Positions 6,977 to 15,787 of a stretch of 64,000 bases of DNA are shown here, one piece after another. The DNA is from an uncultured Campylobacter sp. Its GTDB lineage: Bacteria > Campylobacterota > Campylobacteria > Campylobacterales > Campylobacteraceae. The stretch spans positions 3,031 through 67,030 of the forward strand of contig CALKQT010000030.1 in the NCBI GenBank assembly GCA_937990735.1. The letters run 5' to 3'. The notes under the pieces are model-generated. The model did no database searches. It saw only the letters and a list, made by a program, of their open reading frames with translations, and had not been told where the DNA came from. Every line of letters begins with the position of its first letter. The first letter of the stretch is position 1. The position numbers and the translations under genes were made by a program.

Positions 6977-9289
6977 ATGAAGCAAAATTACGGCGCTAGT
7001 AATATTAAAGTTTTAAAAGGTCTTGAGGCTGTTAGAAAGCGCCCCGGAATGTATATTGGAGATACCAATATCGGCGGACTTCATCATATGATTTATGAGG
7101 TTGTAGATAATTCGATCGATGAGGCGATGGCGGGGTACTGCGACACAATCGACGTCGAAATCACAAACGAGGGAAGTTGTATCGTTAGCGATAATGGTCG
7201 CGGAATACCCGTAGATATACATCCGACTGAAAAAATTCCTGCCGCGACGGTGGTTCTTACGGTACTTCACGCAGGCGGTAAATTTGATAAAGACACCTAT
7301 AAAGTCTCCGGCGGTCTGCACGGCGTTGGCGTTAGCGTTGTAAATGCGCTTTCAAAAAAGCTCGTTGCTACGATCAAACGTGACGGAAATATTTATAGAC
7401 AAGAATTTGCCAAAGGAATTCCTACTACCGAGCTTGAAAATATAAAAACTACTAATCGCACGGGCACTACGATCGAGTTTTGGCCCGACAGCGAAATTTT
7501 TGAAATTTTAGAATTTGACGATGAAATTTTATCAAAAAGATTTCGCGAGCTAGCGTATCTAAATCCAAAAATTACGATAAATTTTAAAGATAACCGCACG
7601 GGCAGGGACGAACACTTTCACTTTGAAGGCGGTTTGGAGAGCTTCGTAAACGATATGAATAAAGCGCCTGCCATATCCAAAGCCGTATCGTTTAGCGACG
7701 GTGCGGAAGATGTTATGGTGGATTTCGCGCTGATGTATAACGAAACATATAGCGAAAATTTACTGAGCTTCGTAAATAATATCAAAACTCCGGACGGCGG
7801 AACTCACGAGGCGGGTTTTAGAGCGGGTCTTACGCGCGCGATAACAAATTATGTCGCTGCAAATGCGGCCGCACGTGAAAAGGACACGAAAATCACCGGC
7901 GACGACGTTCGCGAGGGACTTATCGCGGTAATTAGCGTAAAGGTTCCCGAGCCGCAGTTTGAGGGACAAACTAAAGGTAAGCTGGGCTCTAGCTACGTTA
8001 AGCCGATCGTGCAAAAGATGGCCTTTGAGGTGCTTAGTAAATATTTTGAAGAAAATCCGATCGAAGCACGCGCCATTATGAATAAGGCTCTTTTAGCCGC
8101 GCGCGGTCGCGAAGCGGCGAAGAAGGCGCGCGATCTAACGCGCAGAAAAGACAATATAAATTCCGTCGGCACCCTTCCGGGAAAGTTAGCAGATTGCCAG
8201 AGTAAGGATGCAAGCATTAGCGAAATTTATCTAGTCGAGGGCGATAGCGCGGGCGGTTCGGCGAAGCAGGGAAGAGACCGCGTGTTTCAAGCGATATTGC
8301 CGCTTAGAGGTAAAATTTTAAACGTAGAAAAGGCGCGCCTAGATAGAATTTTACAATCTGAAGAGATTAAAAATATGATTACGGCTTTTGGCTGCGGTAT
8401 CGGCGAGGAATTTAACGAAGAAAAGCTCCGCTATCACAAAATTATCATTATGACCGATGCGGACGTCGACGGCAGCCACATTCAGACGCTGCTTCTAACC
8501 TTTTTCTTTAGATTTTTACGTCCTATCGTGGAAAACGGCTATGTTTATCTGGCACAGCCGCCGCTTTTTAGATATAAAAAGGGCAAAAAAGAGATCTATC
8601 TAAAAGACGAAAAGGCGCTGAGCGAGTTTTTGATCGAAACGGGCATCGATATGGGCGAGTTTGAAGGCATCGGCAACGAGGATTTGATCGATTATCTAAA
8701 AATTGTCTCAAACTATCGCTCACTTCTAAATGAACTTAAAAAGCGCTTCAGCGTGCTTAGCGCGATCAGATTTTTGATAGAAAACGACGAAGCGAGAAGC
8801 CTCGGCTATGAGGAGCTATTTAAAATTTTAAAACCGCGCTTAGAAAGTGAAGGATTTAATATTTTGAATTCCTACGTAAATGATGAAGGGATTAGAATTT
8901 ATGTCCAGACGCCGAGCGGCTTGGAACAGCTTGTGATAGATGAGAATTTATTCGGCAATTATATCTTTGAAGAGGCGATCAGAGTTTATTCAAAGATCAA
9001 AGAGCGAGATGTAAGCTTTGGCAAGGATTTTATTGAAATTTTAGACGAAATCGAAAAAAGCTCGAAAAAAGGCGCTTATATTCAGCGTTATAAAGGTCTT
9101 GGAGAGATGAATCCGGAGCAGCTTTGGGAAACCACTATGAGCCCTGAAAATAGAAGGCTTTTAAAAATTAGCATTGCAGACGCACAAAGTGCTAGCGATA
9201 CCTTTAATCTTTTCATGGGCGATGAGGTCGAGCCGCGCCGAAATTATATCCAAGATCATGCAAAAGATGTAAAACATTTGGACGTTTAG
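6977..9289 (+). CDS. gyrB: DNA gyrase subunit B
   Basis: The 770-residue ATPase subunit of gyrase, which introduces negative supercoils. The N-terminal GHKL ATPase is shown by KRPGMYIGDT (about 22-30), EVVDNSIDEA (41-50, with the catalytic Glu/Asn region) and the GGLHGVGVSVVNALS lid. The TOPRIM domain carries YLVEGDSAGGSAKQGRDR at about residue 416 and the metal-binding DADVDGSH near 493. The C-terminus has the conserved QRYKGLGEMNPEQLW block. It starts 9 bases after dnaN. The stop is immediately followed by the ATG of the next gene, with no spacer at all. Confidence 0.98.
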   Translation: MKQNYGASNIKVLKGLEAVRKRPGMYIGDTNIGGLHHMIYEVVDNSIDEAMAGYCDTIDVEITNEGSCIVSDNGRGIPVDIHPTEKIPAATVVLTVLHAGGKFDKDTYKVSGGLHGVGVSVVNALSKKLVATIKRDGNIYRQEFAKGIPTTELENIKTTNRTGTTIEFWPDSEIFEILEFDDEILSKRFRELAYLNPKITINFKDNRTGRDEHFHFEGGLESFVNDMNKAPAISKAVSFSDGAEDVMVDFALMYNETYSENLLSFVNNIKTPDGGTHEAGFRAGLTRAITNYVAANAAAREKDTKITGDDVREGLIAVISVKVPEPQFEGQTKGKLGSSYVKPIVQKMAFEVLSKYFEENPIEARAIMNKALLAARGREAAKKARDLTRRKDNINSVGTLPGKLADCQSKDASISEIYLVEGDSAGGSAKQGRDRVFQAILPLRGKILNVEKARLDRILQSEEIKNMITAFGCGIGEEFNEEKLRYHKIIIMTDADVDGSHIQTLLLTFFFRFLRPIVENGYVYLAQPPLFRYKKGKKEIYLKDEKALSEFLIETGIDMGEFEGIGNEDLIDYLKIVSNYRSLLNELKKRFSVLSAIRFLIENDEARSLGYEELFKILKPRLESEGFNILNSYVNDEGIRIYVQTPSGLEQLVIDENLFGNYIFEEAIRVYSKIKERDVSFGKDFIEILDEIEKSSKKGAYIQRYKGLGEMNPEQLWETTMSPENRRLLKISIADAQSASDTFNLFMGDEVEPRRNYIQDHAKDVKHLDV

Positions 9290-10714
9290 ATGCTATTTAG
9301 TGAGACCAAAGAGCGCGAAAATCGTTTCATAACGGCACTTAAAATTTCGGTGCCGTTTACCTGCGTTTTGATTGTTTTTGGAATTATTTTATTCCGAAAC
9401 GGCGAGTTTAAATTTGACGACGTAATTTTATTTTTACTACTTTTGATCTGCTATGTTTATTATGTCATCTATCAAATTTACTTCGGCTTTCAAAAGACGC
9501 TGATAGATCCCGTTACTCACGTATTCGTGCGCGAGGAGATCGAGAAAATTTTAAGCAACGATCTAGCCAAAAATCGTCAAATAAATATTGTTCTTTTGCG
9601 AATTAAAAATATCATCGACATAAACGATCGATACGGCTATAAAAACGGCGATGAAATTTTATATGAGTATTGTAAGGAACTTTCAAATTTTATGGCGGAG
9701 CAAGGTTTTAAAGACCTTCCGATCGGGCGCTTTATAAATGGCTATTTCGTATTCGGAGTGGAATCAAAAGCTACAAATTTAAGCCATATTTTGCGGATGT
9801 TTGAGCATAAAATTTCAAGTCAAACGATCAAAAATGTGGAGATAAAAAGTGAATTTACGATGCTTCCAAGCTCCTATGATCGCAATCTACATAATATCGT
9901 AAATGCGTTATTTTATAAGATAAATCACCTGGACGACGAAGAACACGGCGAGAAAGCGATCGACGTTGAAAAGGTACTAATCGACGTATTTTCCGCCGAC
10001 GTTATGGAAGCGATCGATAGTGAAAATTTCAGCTTCAAATATCAGCGCGTTGCAGATAAAAACGGCGTAAAATCGCATATAAATTTGATCCCGAAGCTTG
10101 ATCTAAGAAGCGGCGAAAAGATTACAAAAAGTAGAATTTTAGATATTTTGCTTCTAAATCATTATGACATCAAATACGATATTTCGATGATGAGGCAGAT
10201 TTCTAGGATCATCTATTTTAAAGATATTGACGCTAAAATTTTTATCGAGGTCATGCCTCAGACCCTGCGAAATAACGAGTTTCGCAATGAAATTTTAAAG
10301 CTCATCGATAATAATCTGATTGATCCGAAAAAGATCGTGTTTGAGTTTAACGAAAAGCTTATTTATTCGGAGATCAAGCGCTTTGATGAAATTTTAATTA
10401 AATTCCGCGAACTTGGATTTAGCTTCGCGCTGTCGCAGTTCGGCGGCTCAAACGCGAGCTTTGAGTATTTAAAATTTCTAAATGTCGATTTTATCGTTTA
10501 TGACATAGAATTTAATAAAAATTTAGACGATGAAAAGATAAAAAATATTTTTATAGGCATCAACGAAGCCTGCGCAAAATCGGGCGTCAAAACCATAATG
10601 CGCTTTGTAGATAAGCAGGAATTTCAAATGAAACTTTATAAAATGGGTATCGATTATATTCAGGGATTTTGCGTCGAAAAACCGAATGATATATCGAATT
10701 TAAGGAGATCATAG
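9290..10714 (+). CDS. Degenerate GGDEF-EAL membrane protein
   Basis: A 474-residue protein with two N-terminal membrane helices (about 15-37 and 45-66), a GGDEF-like domain (about 70-215) and an EAL-like domain (about 235-470). Both catalytic signatures are lost. The GGDEF position reads INGYF (149-153). The EAL position reads PKL (268-270). The Asp pair normally found in DDFG is S382-Q383. One acidic residue of the metal site survives (FEFNEK, Glu352-Glu355). Cyclic-di-GMP synthesis or cleavage is therefore unlikely; a binding, scaffolding or other regulatory role is inferred. Its ATG abuts the gyrB stop and its stop overlaps queF by one base. Confidence 0.82.
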   Translation: MLFSETKERENRFITALKISVPFTCVLIVFGIILFRNGEFKFDDVILFLLLLICYVYYVIYQIYFGFQKTLIDPVTHVFVREEIEKILSNDLAKNRQINIVLLRIKNIIDINDRYGYKNGDEILYEYCKELSNFMAEQGFKDLPIGRFINGYFVFGVESKATNLSHILRMFEHKISSQTIKNVEIKSEFTMLPSSYDRNLHNIVNALFYKINHLDDEEHGEKAIDVEKVLIDVFSADVMEAIDSENFSFKYQRVADKNGVKSHINLIPKLDLRSGEKITKSRILDILLLNHYDIKYDISMMRQISRIIYFKDIDAKIFIEVMPQTLRNNEFRNEILKLIDNNLIDPKKIVFEFNEKLIYSEIKRFDEILIKFRELGFSFALSQFGGSNASFEYLKFLNVDFIVYDIEFNKNLDDEKIKNIFIGINEACAKSGVKTIMRFVDKQEFQMKLYKMGIDYIQGFCVEKPNDISNLRRS

Positions 10715-11094
10715 TGAGATACGGCGAAGAGAAAATTGAGAAATTTGACATCGAAAATTTAGAAGTTTGGCCCAATAAACAGGAGCGTGATTATCTAATA
10801 AAAATCACCCTGCCCGAGTTTTGCTGCCGCTGCCCGCGTTCGGGCTATCCGGACTTTGCGACGATCTATTTGGAATATATCCCCGATAAGCTCGTAGTTG
10901 AACTTAAAGCGATCAAACTTTACATAAATTCCTTTATGGATCGCTACATCAGCCACGAGGATAGTATAAATGAAATTTACGGTGCACTGCAAAGCAAGCT
11001 AAAGCCTAAATTTATGAAAATCACGGGCGATTTTAATCCGCGCGGCAACGTCCACACGGTAATCGAAATAAACTCGGATCAAATTTACCGATGA
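10714..11094 (+). CDS. queF: NADPH-dependent 7-cyano-7-deazaguanine reductase QueF
   Basis: A 126-residue type I (single-domain) QueF, which reduces preQ0 to preQ1 in queuosine synthesis for tRNA wobble modification. The catalytic Cys40 lies in CRCPRSGYPDF with the paired acid Asp47; ELKAIKLYINSFMDRYISHE carries the substrate-binding Glu and the conserved His-Glu. Position 37-40 is unusually Cys-rich (CCRC). Start is GTG, one base overlapping the previous stop, behind AAGGAG. Its stop overlaps the next gene by 4 bases, so this is a tight operon with gyrB and the degenerate GGDEF-EAL gene. No preQ1 riboswitch is possible in this packing. Confidence 0.95.
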   Translation: MRYGEEKIEKFDIENLEVWPNKQERDYLIKITLPEFCCRCPRSGYPDFATIYLEYIPDKLVVELKAIKLYINSFMDRYISHEDSINEIYGALQSKLKPKFMKITGDFNPRGNVHTVIEINSDQIYR

Positions 11095-12326
11095 TAAGCT
11101 CAAATTTAGTCGAACAAATTTTTAAATCCGCAAGCATTAGCCGCTGGAACGATTACCCAAAGATGGTAAGTCTAGTTGAGCTTGACAAGCAGGCGCATAA
11201 ATTTATAATCGCCTATTTTATCGCTAGCTTTGAGCGCGATGTGGATATCAACTACGTGATAGAAGCGGGGATTTTCGAGTTTTTAGCGCGTATCGTAGTA
11301 ACCGACATCCGCCCGGACGTTTTTCATCAGATACAAAAAACCAAGAAAAAAAAGATCAACGAATGGGTTTTAAGCGTCCTAGAAAGCGATCTTTTGCCTG
11401 TTCAAAACGGTGCGTTTTTCGAGCGATTTAAAAAATATCTAAATTCTAAAGATCATAAGAAAGAAGCCGTGATCTTAAAGGCGGCGAGCTACCTCTCTAC
11501 GCGGTGGGAATTTAATATCGTATATCAAACGAGCCAGTTTTTAAACGATATCGAGGAGCTAAAATCCAAGGTCGAGGAGGAGCTTGAGGATTATTACGAG
11601 CTAATCGGCGTGCGAAAGATCGTTATGAACAAAAAACTTGCCCGCATAGTTGATCTTAGTGGTAGACTTCGTTTTCAAAAAAGATGGGCGCAGACACCGC
11701 GCATCCCTGAGACATCGGTGCTAGGACACATGCTGGTAGTTGCGATTTTAAGCTACTTTTTCTCGCTTGAAGTTGGTGCGTGCCGCTCGCGCACGGCATA
11801 TAATTTTTTCTGCGCTTTATTTCACGATTTGCCCGAAAGCCTCACTCGCGACATCATTAGTCCCGTAAAATACGGCGTCAAGGGCCTTAGCGACATCATC
11901 AGCGAATATGAGATGCGGCTAATAGACGATAAAATTTTACCTTTCGTGCCAGAGCATATGAGAGATGATTTTAGCTATATTTTAGGCATACGCAAAGAGG
12001 GCGGTAAATTTATAAAAGACGAGTTTGAAAACCGCACCTTCGAGCTAGGCAAGGAGCCTAAATTTGCAGAAGGCAGCCTAAAGATGTTTAACGAAGATAA
12101 ATTTCGCGCAATCGACGGCAAGGCGCTTAAGTATTGCGACAAACTAGCGGCGTTTTTTGAGGCGGGGATTTCGATCAGTTACGGTGTGAAAAGCAAGGAG
12201 CTGCTTAGCGGGTATAATTCGATGCTGGAATTTTTCAAATCAAAGCCGAAAATTGAAGGCGTCGATTTTCAGAGTGTTTGCGAGGATTTCAAAAAGCATT
12301 TCGGGCTTAATAGGATTGATTTATAA
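11091..12326 (+). CDS. HD-domain protein (YfbR-like phosphohydrolase fold)
   Basis: A 411-residue soluble protein with an HD domain in the middle. The pattern fits YfbR/HDDC-type nucleotide phosphohydrolases: RWAQTPRIPETSVLGHM (198-214, metal His213), ALFHDLPESLTRDI (243-255, His245-Asp246), and a late KALKYCDKLAAFFE helix supplying the last Asp. The N-terminal ~150 residues contain SRWNDYPKMVSLVELDKQAHK, which reads like a decayed first copy of the same motif. It overlaps queF by 4 bases. Substrate is unknown; deoxynucleotide 5'-phosphatase activity is possible but unproven. Confidence 0.8.
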   Translation: MISSNLVEQIFKSASISRWNDYPKMVSLVELDKQAHKFIIAYFIASFERDVDINYVIEAGIFEFLARIVVTDIRPDVFHQIQKTKKKKINEWVLSVLESDLLPVQNGAFFERFKKYLNSKDHKKEAVILKAASYLSTRWEFNIVYQTSQFLNDIEELKSKVEEELEDYYELIGVRKIVMNKKLARIVDLSGRLRFQKRWAQTPRIPETSVLGHMLVVAILSYFFSLEVGACRSRTAYNFFCALFHDLPESLTRDIISPVKYGVKGLSDIISEYEMRLIDDKILPFVPEHMRDDFSYILGIRKEGGKFIKDEFENRTFELGKEPKFAEGSLKMFNEDKFRAIDGKALKYCDKLAAFFEAGISISYGVKSKELLSGYNSMLEFFKSKPKIEGVDFQSVCEDFKKHFGLNRIDL

Positions 12327-12328
12327 AA

Positions 12329-12433
12329 CCCCTTCCCAGATGGCTGCGGCACATGCGAGATCTAAGTGCTCTGCTGTATTCCTACCCTGAAGCGGTGCCT
12401 AAAAAAAGCATTGCACAGGTCTAAGAAAGGGCA
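12329..12433 (-). ncRNA. ffs: Signal recognition particle 4.5S RNA
   Basis: Read on the minus strand, this gap carries the bacterial small SRP RNA core: CAGG, the GGAA tetraloop in GTAGGAATAC, then AGCAG, and further on the CGCATGTGCCG segment, in the same order as E. coli 4.5S RNA (GGTCCGGAAGGAAGCAGC ... GCGTGTGCCGGG). The ends GCCCTTTCTTAGA and TCTGGGAAGGG can pair with G-U pairs. A perfect -10 (TATAAT on the minus strand, 12440-12445) sits about 7 bases before the proposed 5' end. The RNA binds Ffh to target membrane proteins. Exact ends are estimates. Confidence 0.85.
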
Positions 12434-12439
12434 AATGGG

Positions 12440-12445
12440 ATTATA
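12440..12445 (-). promoter_or_regulatory. -10 element of the SRP RNA gene
   Basis: ATTATA on the plus strand, TATAAT on the minus strand, placed to start transcription near 12433 into the SRP RNA. It is a consensus -10, as expected for a strongly expressed stable RNA. Confidence 0.65.
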
Positions 12446-12474
12446 TGGAAATGTTTCTTAAAGTAAGGTTATAA

Positions 12475-12894
12475 ATGAATTTCAAAAATCATCTTTTATC
12501 CGTATTTCGCGAGGTTTTTATCCCTCATCATCGCTCTATTGAGTTTAGAGCCAAAATTTTTGCCGCAATGCTTCTTGCCAAAAAGAAGCAGACCGACGAG
12601 GATTACGACGCGATCAAAGATATAGCTGGCGAAATTTATCCGGGTGATGAGCAGCGCATCGGCGTGCTAGTCTCTATCGTAAAAGAGTATATCTTAAAGG
12701 CGAAAACCTATAAAAGCTTAAATTTAGACTCGCTTCTAAAAGAGATCGACAGAGATATCAAAAATAACAAAAAATATATCAAAAAAATTGATTTTTCACA
12801 TCTACGCCGTTTGATTGGAGATGATGACGAGGATGCGCTAATCCAACAGCGCGTGTATGAGTTTTTTGTCTGCGAAGTCAAAGAATACTCGTAA
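12475..12894 (+). CDS. Small helical protein of unknown function
   Basis: A 139-residue, all-helical, charged, soluble protein that I do not recognise. It begins with MNFKNHLLSVFREVF and a conserved-looking block FRAKIFAAMLLAKK, followed by acidic and Lys-rich helices. The size and the early alpha-helical layout resemble TerB-fold proteins, but no diagnostic residues can be pointed to. The ATG follows an AAGG. It lies divergent to the SRP RNA gene and upstream of typA, which has its own -10 in the gap. No function is proposed. Confidence 0.6.
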   Translation: MNFKNHLLSVFREVFIPHHRSIEFRAKIFAAMLLAKKKQTDEDYDAIKDIAGEIYPGDEQRIGVLVSIVKEYILKAKTYKSLNLDSLLKEIDRDIKNNKKYIKKIDFSHLRRLIGDDDEDALIQQRVYEFFVCEVKEYS

Positions 12895-12919
12895 ATTTTT
12901 ATCTTAAGAATTTTTTTAG

Positions 12920-12925
12920 TATAAT
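12920..12925 (+). promoter_or_regulatory. -10 element of typA
   Basis: TATAAT following a T-rich run (TTTTTTTAG), 34 bases before the TTG start of typA. The T-rich upstream stretch replacing a -35 is typical of Campylobacter sigma-70 promoters. Confidence 0.55.
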
Positions 12926-12958
12926 CATCAGTTTTTGAAATTATAAACGGAGAAAAAT

Positions 12959-14761
12959 TTGGAAAATATCAGAAATATCGCGGTTATCGCGCACGTCGAT
13001 CATGGAAAGACCACTATCGTAGACGAGCTTTTAAAACAGTCCGGCACCTTTGGTAATCACCAAGAAGTCGGCGAGCGTGTGATGGATAGCAACGACATCG
13101 AGCGCGAGCGCGGCATTACGATACTATCCAAAAATACCGCCATCCACTACGGCGGCGTTAAAATCAACATCATCGACACCCCAGGTCACGCCGATTTCGG
13201 CGGCGAGGTCGAGCGCGTGTTAAAAATGGTAGACGGCGTGCTTTTGCTCGTCGATGCGCAAGAAGGCGTCATGCCGCAGACAAAATTTGTTGTAAAAAAG
13301 GCACTATCTTTGGGTCTCAGGCCGATAGTAGTCGTAAATAAAATCGACAAGCCCGCAGCCGATCCGGACCGCGTGGTAAATGAAATTTTCGATCTTTTCG
13401 TAGCGCTTGACGCAAACGACGAGCAGCTGGAATTTCCAGTTATCTATGCCGCTGCTAAAAACGGCTATGCAAAATACGATCTAAACGACGCAAGCGCCGA
13501 TATGAAGCCGCTTTTTGAGACGATCATCTCTCACGTTCCGACCCCTAGTGGTAGCGACGATAATCCTTTGCAGCTACAGGTTTTCACGCTCGATTACGAC
13601 AACTACGTTGGAAAGATTGGCATCGCTAGAATTTTCAACGGCACGATAAACAAAAACCAAAGCGTTATGCTAGCCAAAGCCGACGGCACGCACATTAACG
13701 GTAGAATTTCAAAACTCATCGGCTTTAGCGGGCTTGAGCGCACCGATATCGACGCGGCAGGCACCGGCGACATCGTGGCGATCGCGGGCTTTGACGCGCT
13801 TGACGTAGGCGATAGCATCGTCGATCCCAATAATCCGATTCCACTTGATGCGCTGCATATCGAAGAGCCGACTCTTAGCGTAATTTTTAGCGTAAATGAC
13901 GGACCGCTAGCCGGCACGGAGGGCAAATTTGTAACCTCAAATAAGATCGACGAGCGCTTGGAAGCGGAGATGAAAACCAACATAGCGATGCGCTATGAAA
14001 ACGCAGGCGAGGGAAAATTTAAAGTAAGCGGCCGCGGCGAGCTGCAGATCACGATTTTGGCTGAGAATATGCGCCGCGAGGGCTTTGAGTTCTGCCTCGG
14101 GCGCCCGGAAGTCATCATCAAAGAGATCGACGGCATAAAATGCGAGCCTTTCGAGCATCTAGTTATCGACGCGCCCGATGATTGCACCGGCACCGTCATC
14201 GAAAAGCTCGGTCGCAAAAAGGCCGAGATGAAGGTGATGAATCCTACCGGCGACGGGCAGACGCGCATGGAGTTTGAGATACCTGCGCGTGGTCTCATCG
14301 GCTTTCGCTCGCAGTTTTTGACCGATACTCGCGGCGAAGGGGTGATGAATCATAGCTTTTTGGAATTCCGCCCCTTCATCGGCGCGGTCGAGAAGCGACA
14401 AAACGGCGCGCTCGTGAGCATGGAAAACGGAGTAGCGCTAGGATACAGCCTGTGGAATCTGCAAGATCGCGGCGTGCTTTTTATCGCTCCGCAGGCGAAG
14501 GTCTATCTGGGTATGATCATCGGCGAACACAGCCGCCCGAACGATCTGGACGTCAATCCGATCAAGGGTAAAAATTTAACCAACGTCCGCGCTAGCGGCA
14601 GTGATGATGCGATCAAGCTCGTGCCGCCGCGAGTATTAAATTTAGAGCGCGCTTTGGAGTGGATCGAGGAGGACGAGCTTGTGGAGGTCACGCCCGTAAA
14701 TATCCGTGTGCGCAAGCGATACTTAGATCCTACGACGCGCAGACGAATGGCGAAAAAATAG
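12959..14761 (+). CDS. typA: Ribosome-associated GTPase TypA/BipA
   Basis: A 600-residue translational GTPase of the EF-G-like BipA family, which acts on the ribosome in stress and low-temperature growth and in 50S assembly. G motifs are complete: AHVDHGKT (11-18), the switch region RERGITI, DTPGHADF (73-80) and NKID near 128. The central domains and the family-specific C-terminal domain (YLDPTTRRRMAKK end) are present and length is normal. Start codon is TTG behind CGGAG; no ATG fits the conserved MENIRNIAVIAHVDHG start. Followed by a strong terminator. Confidence 0.97.
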   Translation: MENIRNIAVIAHVDHGKTTIVDELLKQSGTFGNHQEVGERVMDSNDIERERGITILSKNTAIHYGGVKINIIDTPGHADFGGEVERVLKMVDGVLLLVDAQEGVMPQTKFVVKKALSLGLRPIVVVNKIDKPAADPDRVVNEIFDLFVALDANDEQLEFPVIYAAAKNGYAKYDLNDASADMKPLFETIISHVPTPSGSDDNPLQLQVFTLDYDNYVGKIGIARIFNGTINKNQSVMLAKADGTHINGRISKLIGFSGLERTDIDAAGTGDIVAIAGFDALDVGDSIVDPNNPIPLDALHIEEPTLSVIFSVNDGPLAGTEGKFVTSNKIDERLEAEMKTNIAMRYENAGEGKFKVSGRGELQITILAENMRREGFEFCLGRPEVIIKEIDGIKCEPFEHLVIDAPDDCTGTVIEKLGRKKAEMKVMNPTGDGQTRMEFEIPARGLIGFRSQFLTDTRGEGVMNHSFLEFRPFIGAVEKRQNGALVSMENGVALGYSLWNLQDRGVLFIAPQAKVYLGMIIGEHSRPNDLDVNPIKGKNLTNVRASGSDDAIKLVPPRVLNLERALEWIEEDELVEVTPVNIRVRKRYLDPTTRRRMAKK

Positions 14762-14787
14762 AATTTCAAAATGAAATTTTAAAATTT

Positions 14788-14824
14788 GGCGTGAAATTTA
14801 GCTTTTAAATTTCACGCCTTTTTT
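14788..14824 (+). terminator. Rho-independent terminator after typA
   Basis: A perfect 13-base-pair stem, GGCGTGAAATTTA / TAAATTTCACGCC, with a small loop and a run of six T residues directly after. It ends the typA transcript 27 bases after the stop. The AT half of the stem is related to the AAATTTTAAAATTT repeat family seen in the gaps. Confidence 0.9.
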
Positions 14825-14873
14825 ATAGACAAATTTTAAAATTTGAGCTGCTAAAATTTTGCTAGGAGAAACA

Positions 14874-15461
14874 ATGAATCTTGTTTTATTCGACTTTGAC
14901 GGCACGATCACGCGCGATGATTCGCTACTTGAGTTCGTCGCCTACGTAGTCGGATTTAAGAAATTCTTTCGCGGGATTTTGGTACTATCTCCCATTTTGG
15001 TGGCGTATAAACTAGGTCTTGCGAGCAATAATTTTACGCGCAGAAAGCTCTTGGGCTACTTTTTTGCGGGCATGAGCGCCGATAAATTTGATAAAATTTG
15101 CAAAAAATACTCCACCACCCACATCGAAGATATCCTAAAACAAAGCGCGATGGACAAGATCACAAGCTACAAAGCCGCGGGCGATAGGGTAGTCATCGTC
15201 ACCGCCTCGCTCGAAGATTGGCTGCGTCCGTGGTGCGACGCGCAGGGTTTAGAGCTTTTAGGCACTAAAATACGGCGCAAAGGCAGCATCATCACGGGCG
15301 AGATCGAGGGGCAGAACTGCTACGGCGCGCAAAAGGTCGCTCGCGTGCGCGCGGCATACGACGTGCAGGCTTTCGATCGTGTTATCGCTTACGGCGACAG
15401 CAGGGGCGATCGCGAGATGCTCGAGTTTGCCGACGAGGCGCACTACAAGGCGTTTGAGTAA
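14874..15461 (+). CDS. HAD-IB family phosphatase
   Basis: A 195-residue HAD-superfamily phosphatase, subfamily IB (SerB/CicA-like). Motif I is LFDFDGTITRDDS with nucleophile Asp7 and acid/base Asp9, counted from the chosen ATG; motif II is IVTAS; the motif III Lys is in GAQKVARV; motif IV is YGDSRGDREML. The cap region holds a hydrophobic stretch (GILVLSPILVAYKLG), as in related enzymes. A TTG five codons upstream is open, but AGGAG sits between them, so the ATG at 14874 is the start. Substrate is unknown. It lies between the typA terminator and a non-coding gap. Confidence 0.86.
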   Translation: MNLVLFDFDGTITRDDSLLEFVAYVVGFKKFFRGILVLSPILVAYKLGLASNNFTRRKLLGYFFAGMSADKFDKICKKYSTTHIEDILKQSAMDKITSYKAAGDRVVIVTASLEDWLRPWCDAQGLELLGTKIRRKGSIITGEIEGQNCYGAQKVARVRAAYDVQAFDRVIAYGDSRGDREMLEFADEAHYKAFE

Positions 15462-15787
15462 AATTTAACGCTGAAAGCTTAAAATAGCATCTGCGGCGAC
15501 TGCGCTTTTGCTTAGAGCTAGATTTCGCCTCACGCGGAATTTTATCCTTTTAAATTTATCGCGCTTATTTGCAAAATTCTACACCACAGGATAAATTTTA
15601 TATTTTATCTCAGCGCAAAAGCCCTGAACTATGAAATTCTGTTGCAGCACGGGATTTTAAAATTCTTGGTGCAGATAAAATTCTAAAATTCCGTCGTGCA
15701 TAAAATTTTAAAATTTTATCGTAGCGTGGAATTTCATTCCGAATAGAATAAATATTTTGAAACCGAGCGTGAGATAAAATTTTAAAT
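15462..15787. repeat. Non-coding gap filled with AT palindromes
   Basis: No gene is seen. The gap separates two convergent genes and consists of repeated short units such as AAATTTTAAAATT, AAAATTCTAAAATTCC and GCGCAAAAG. It includes a perfect 20-base palindrome, ATAAAATTTTAAAATTTTAT, at 15700-15719. Confidence 0.7.

Noticed and set aside
10650..10720. preQ1 riboswitch upstream of queF
   Set aside because: queF overlaps the preceding gene by one base and no riboswitch fold is present; expression is by read-through.
13603..14400. Several long minus-strand ORFs opposite typA
   Set aside because: Shadows of a well-conserved gene; no ribosome sites and no domain.
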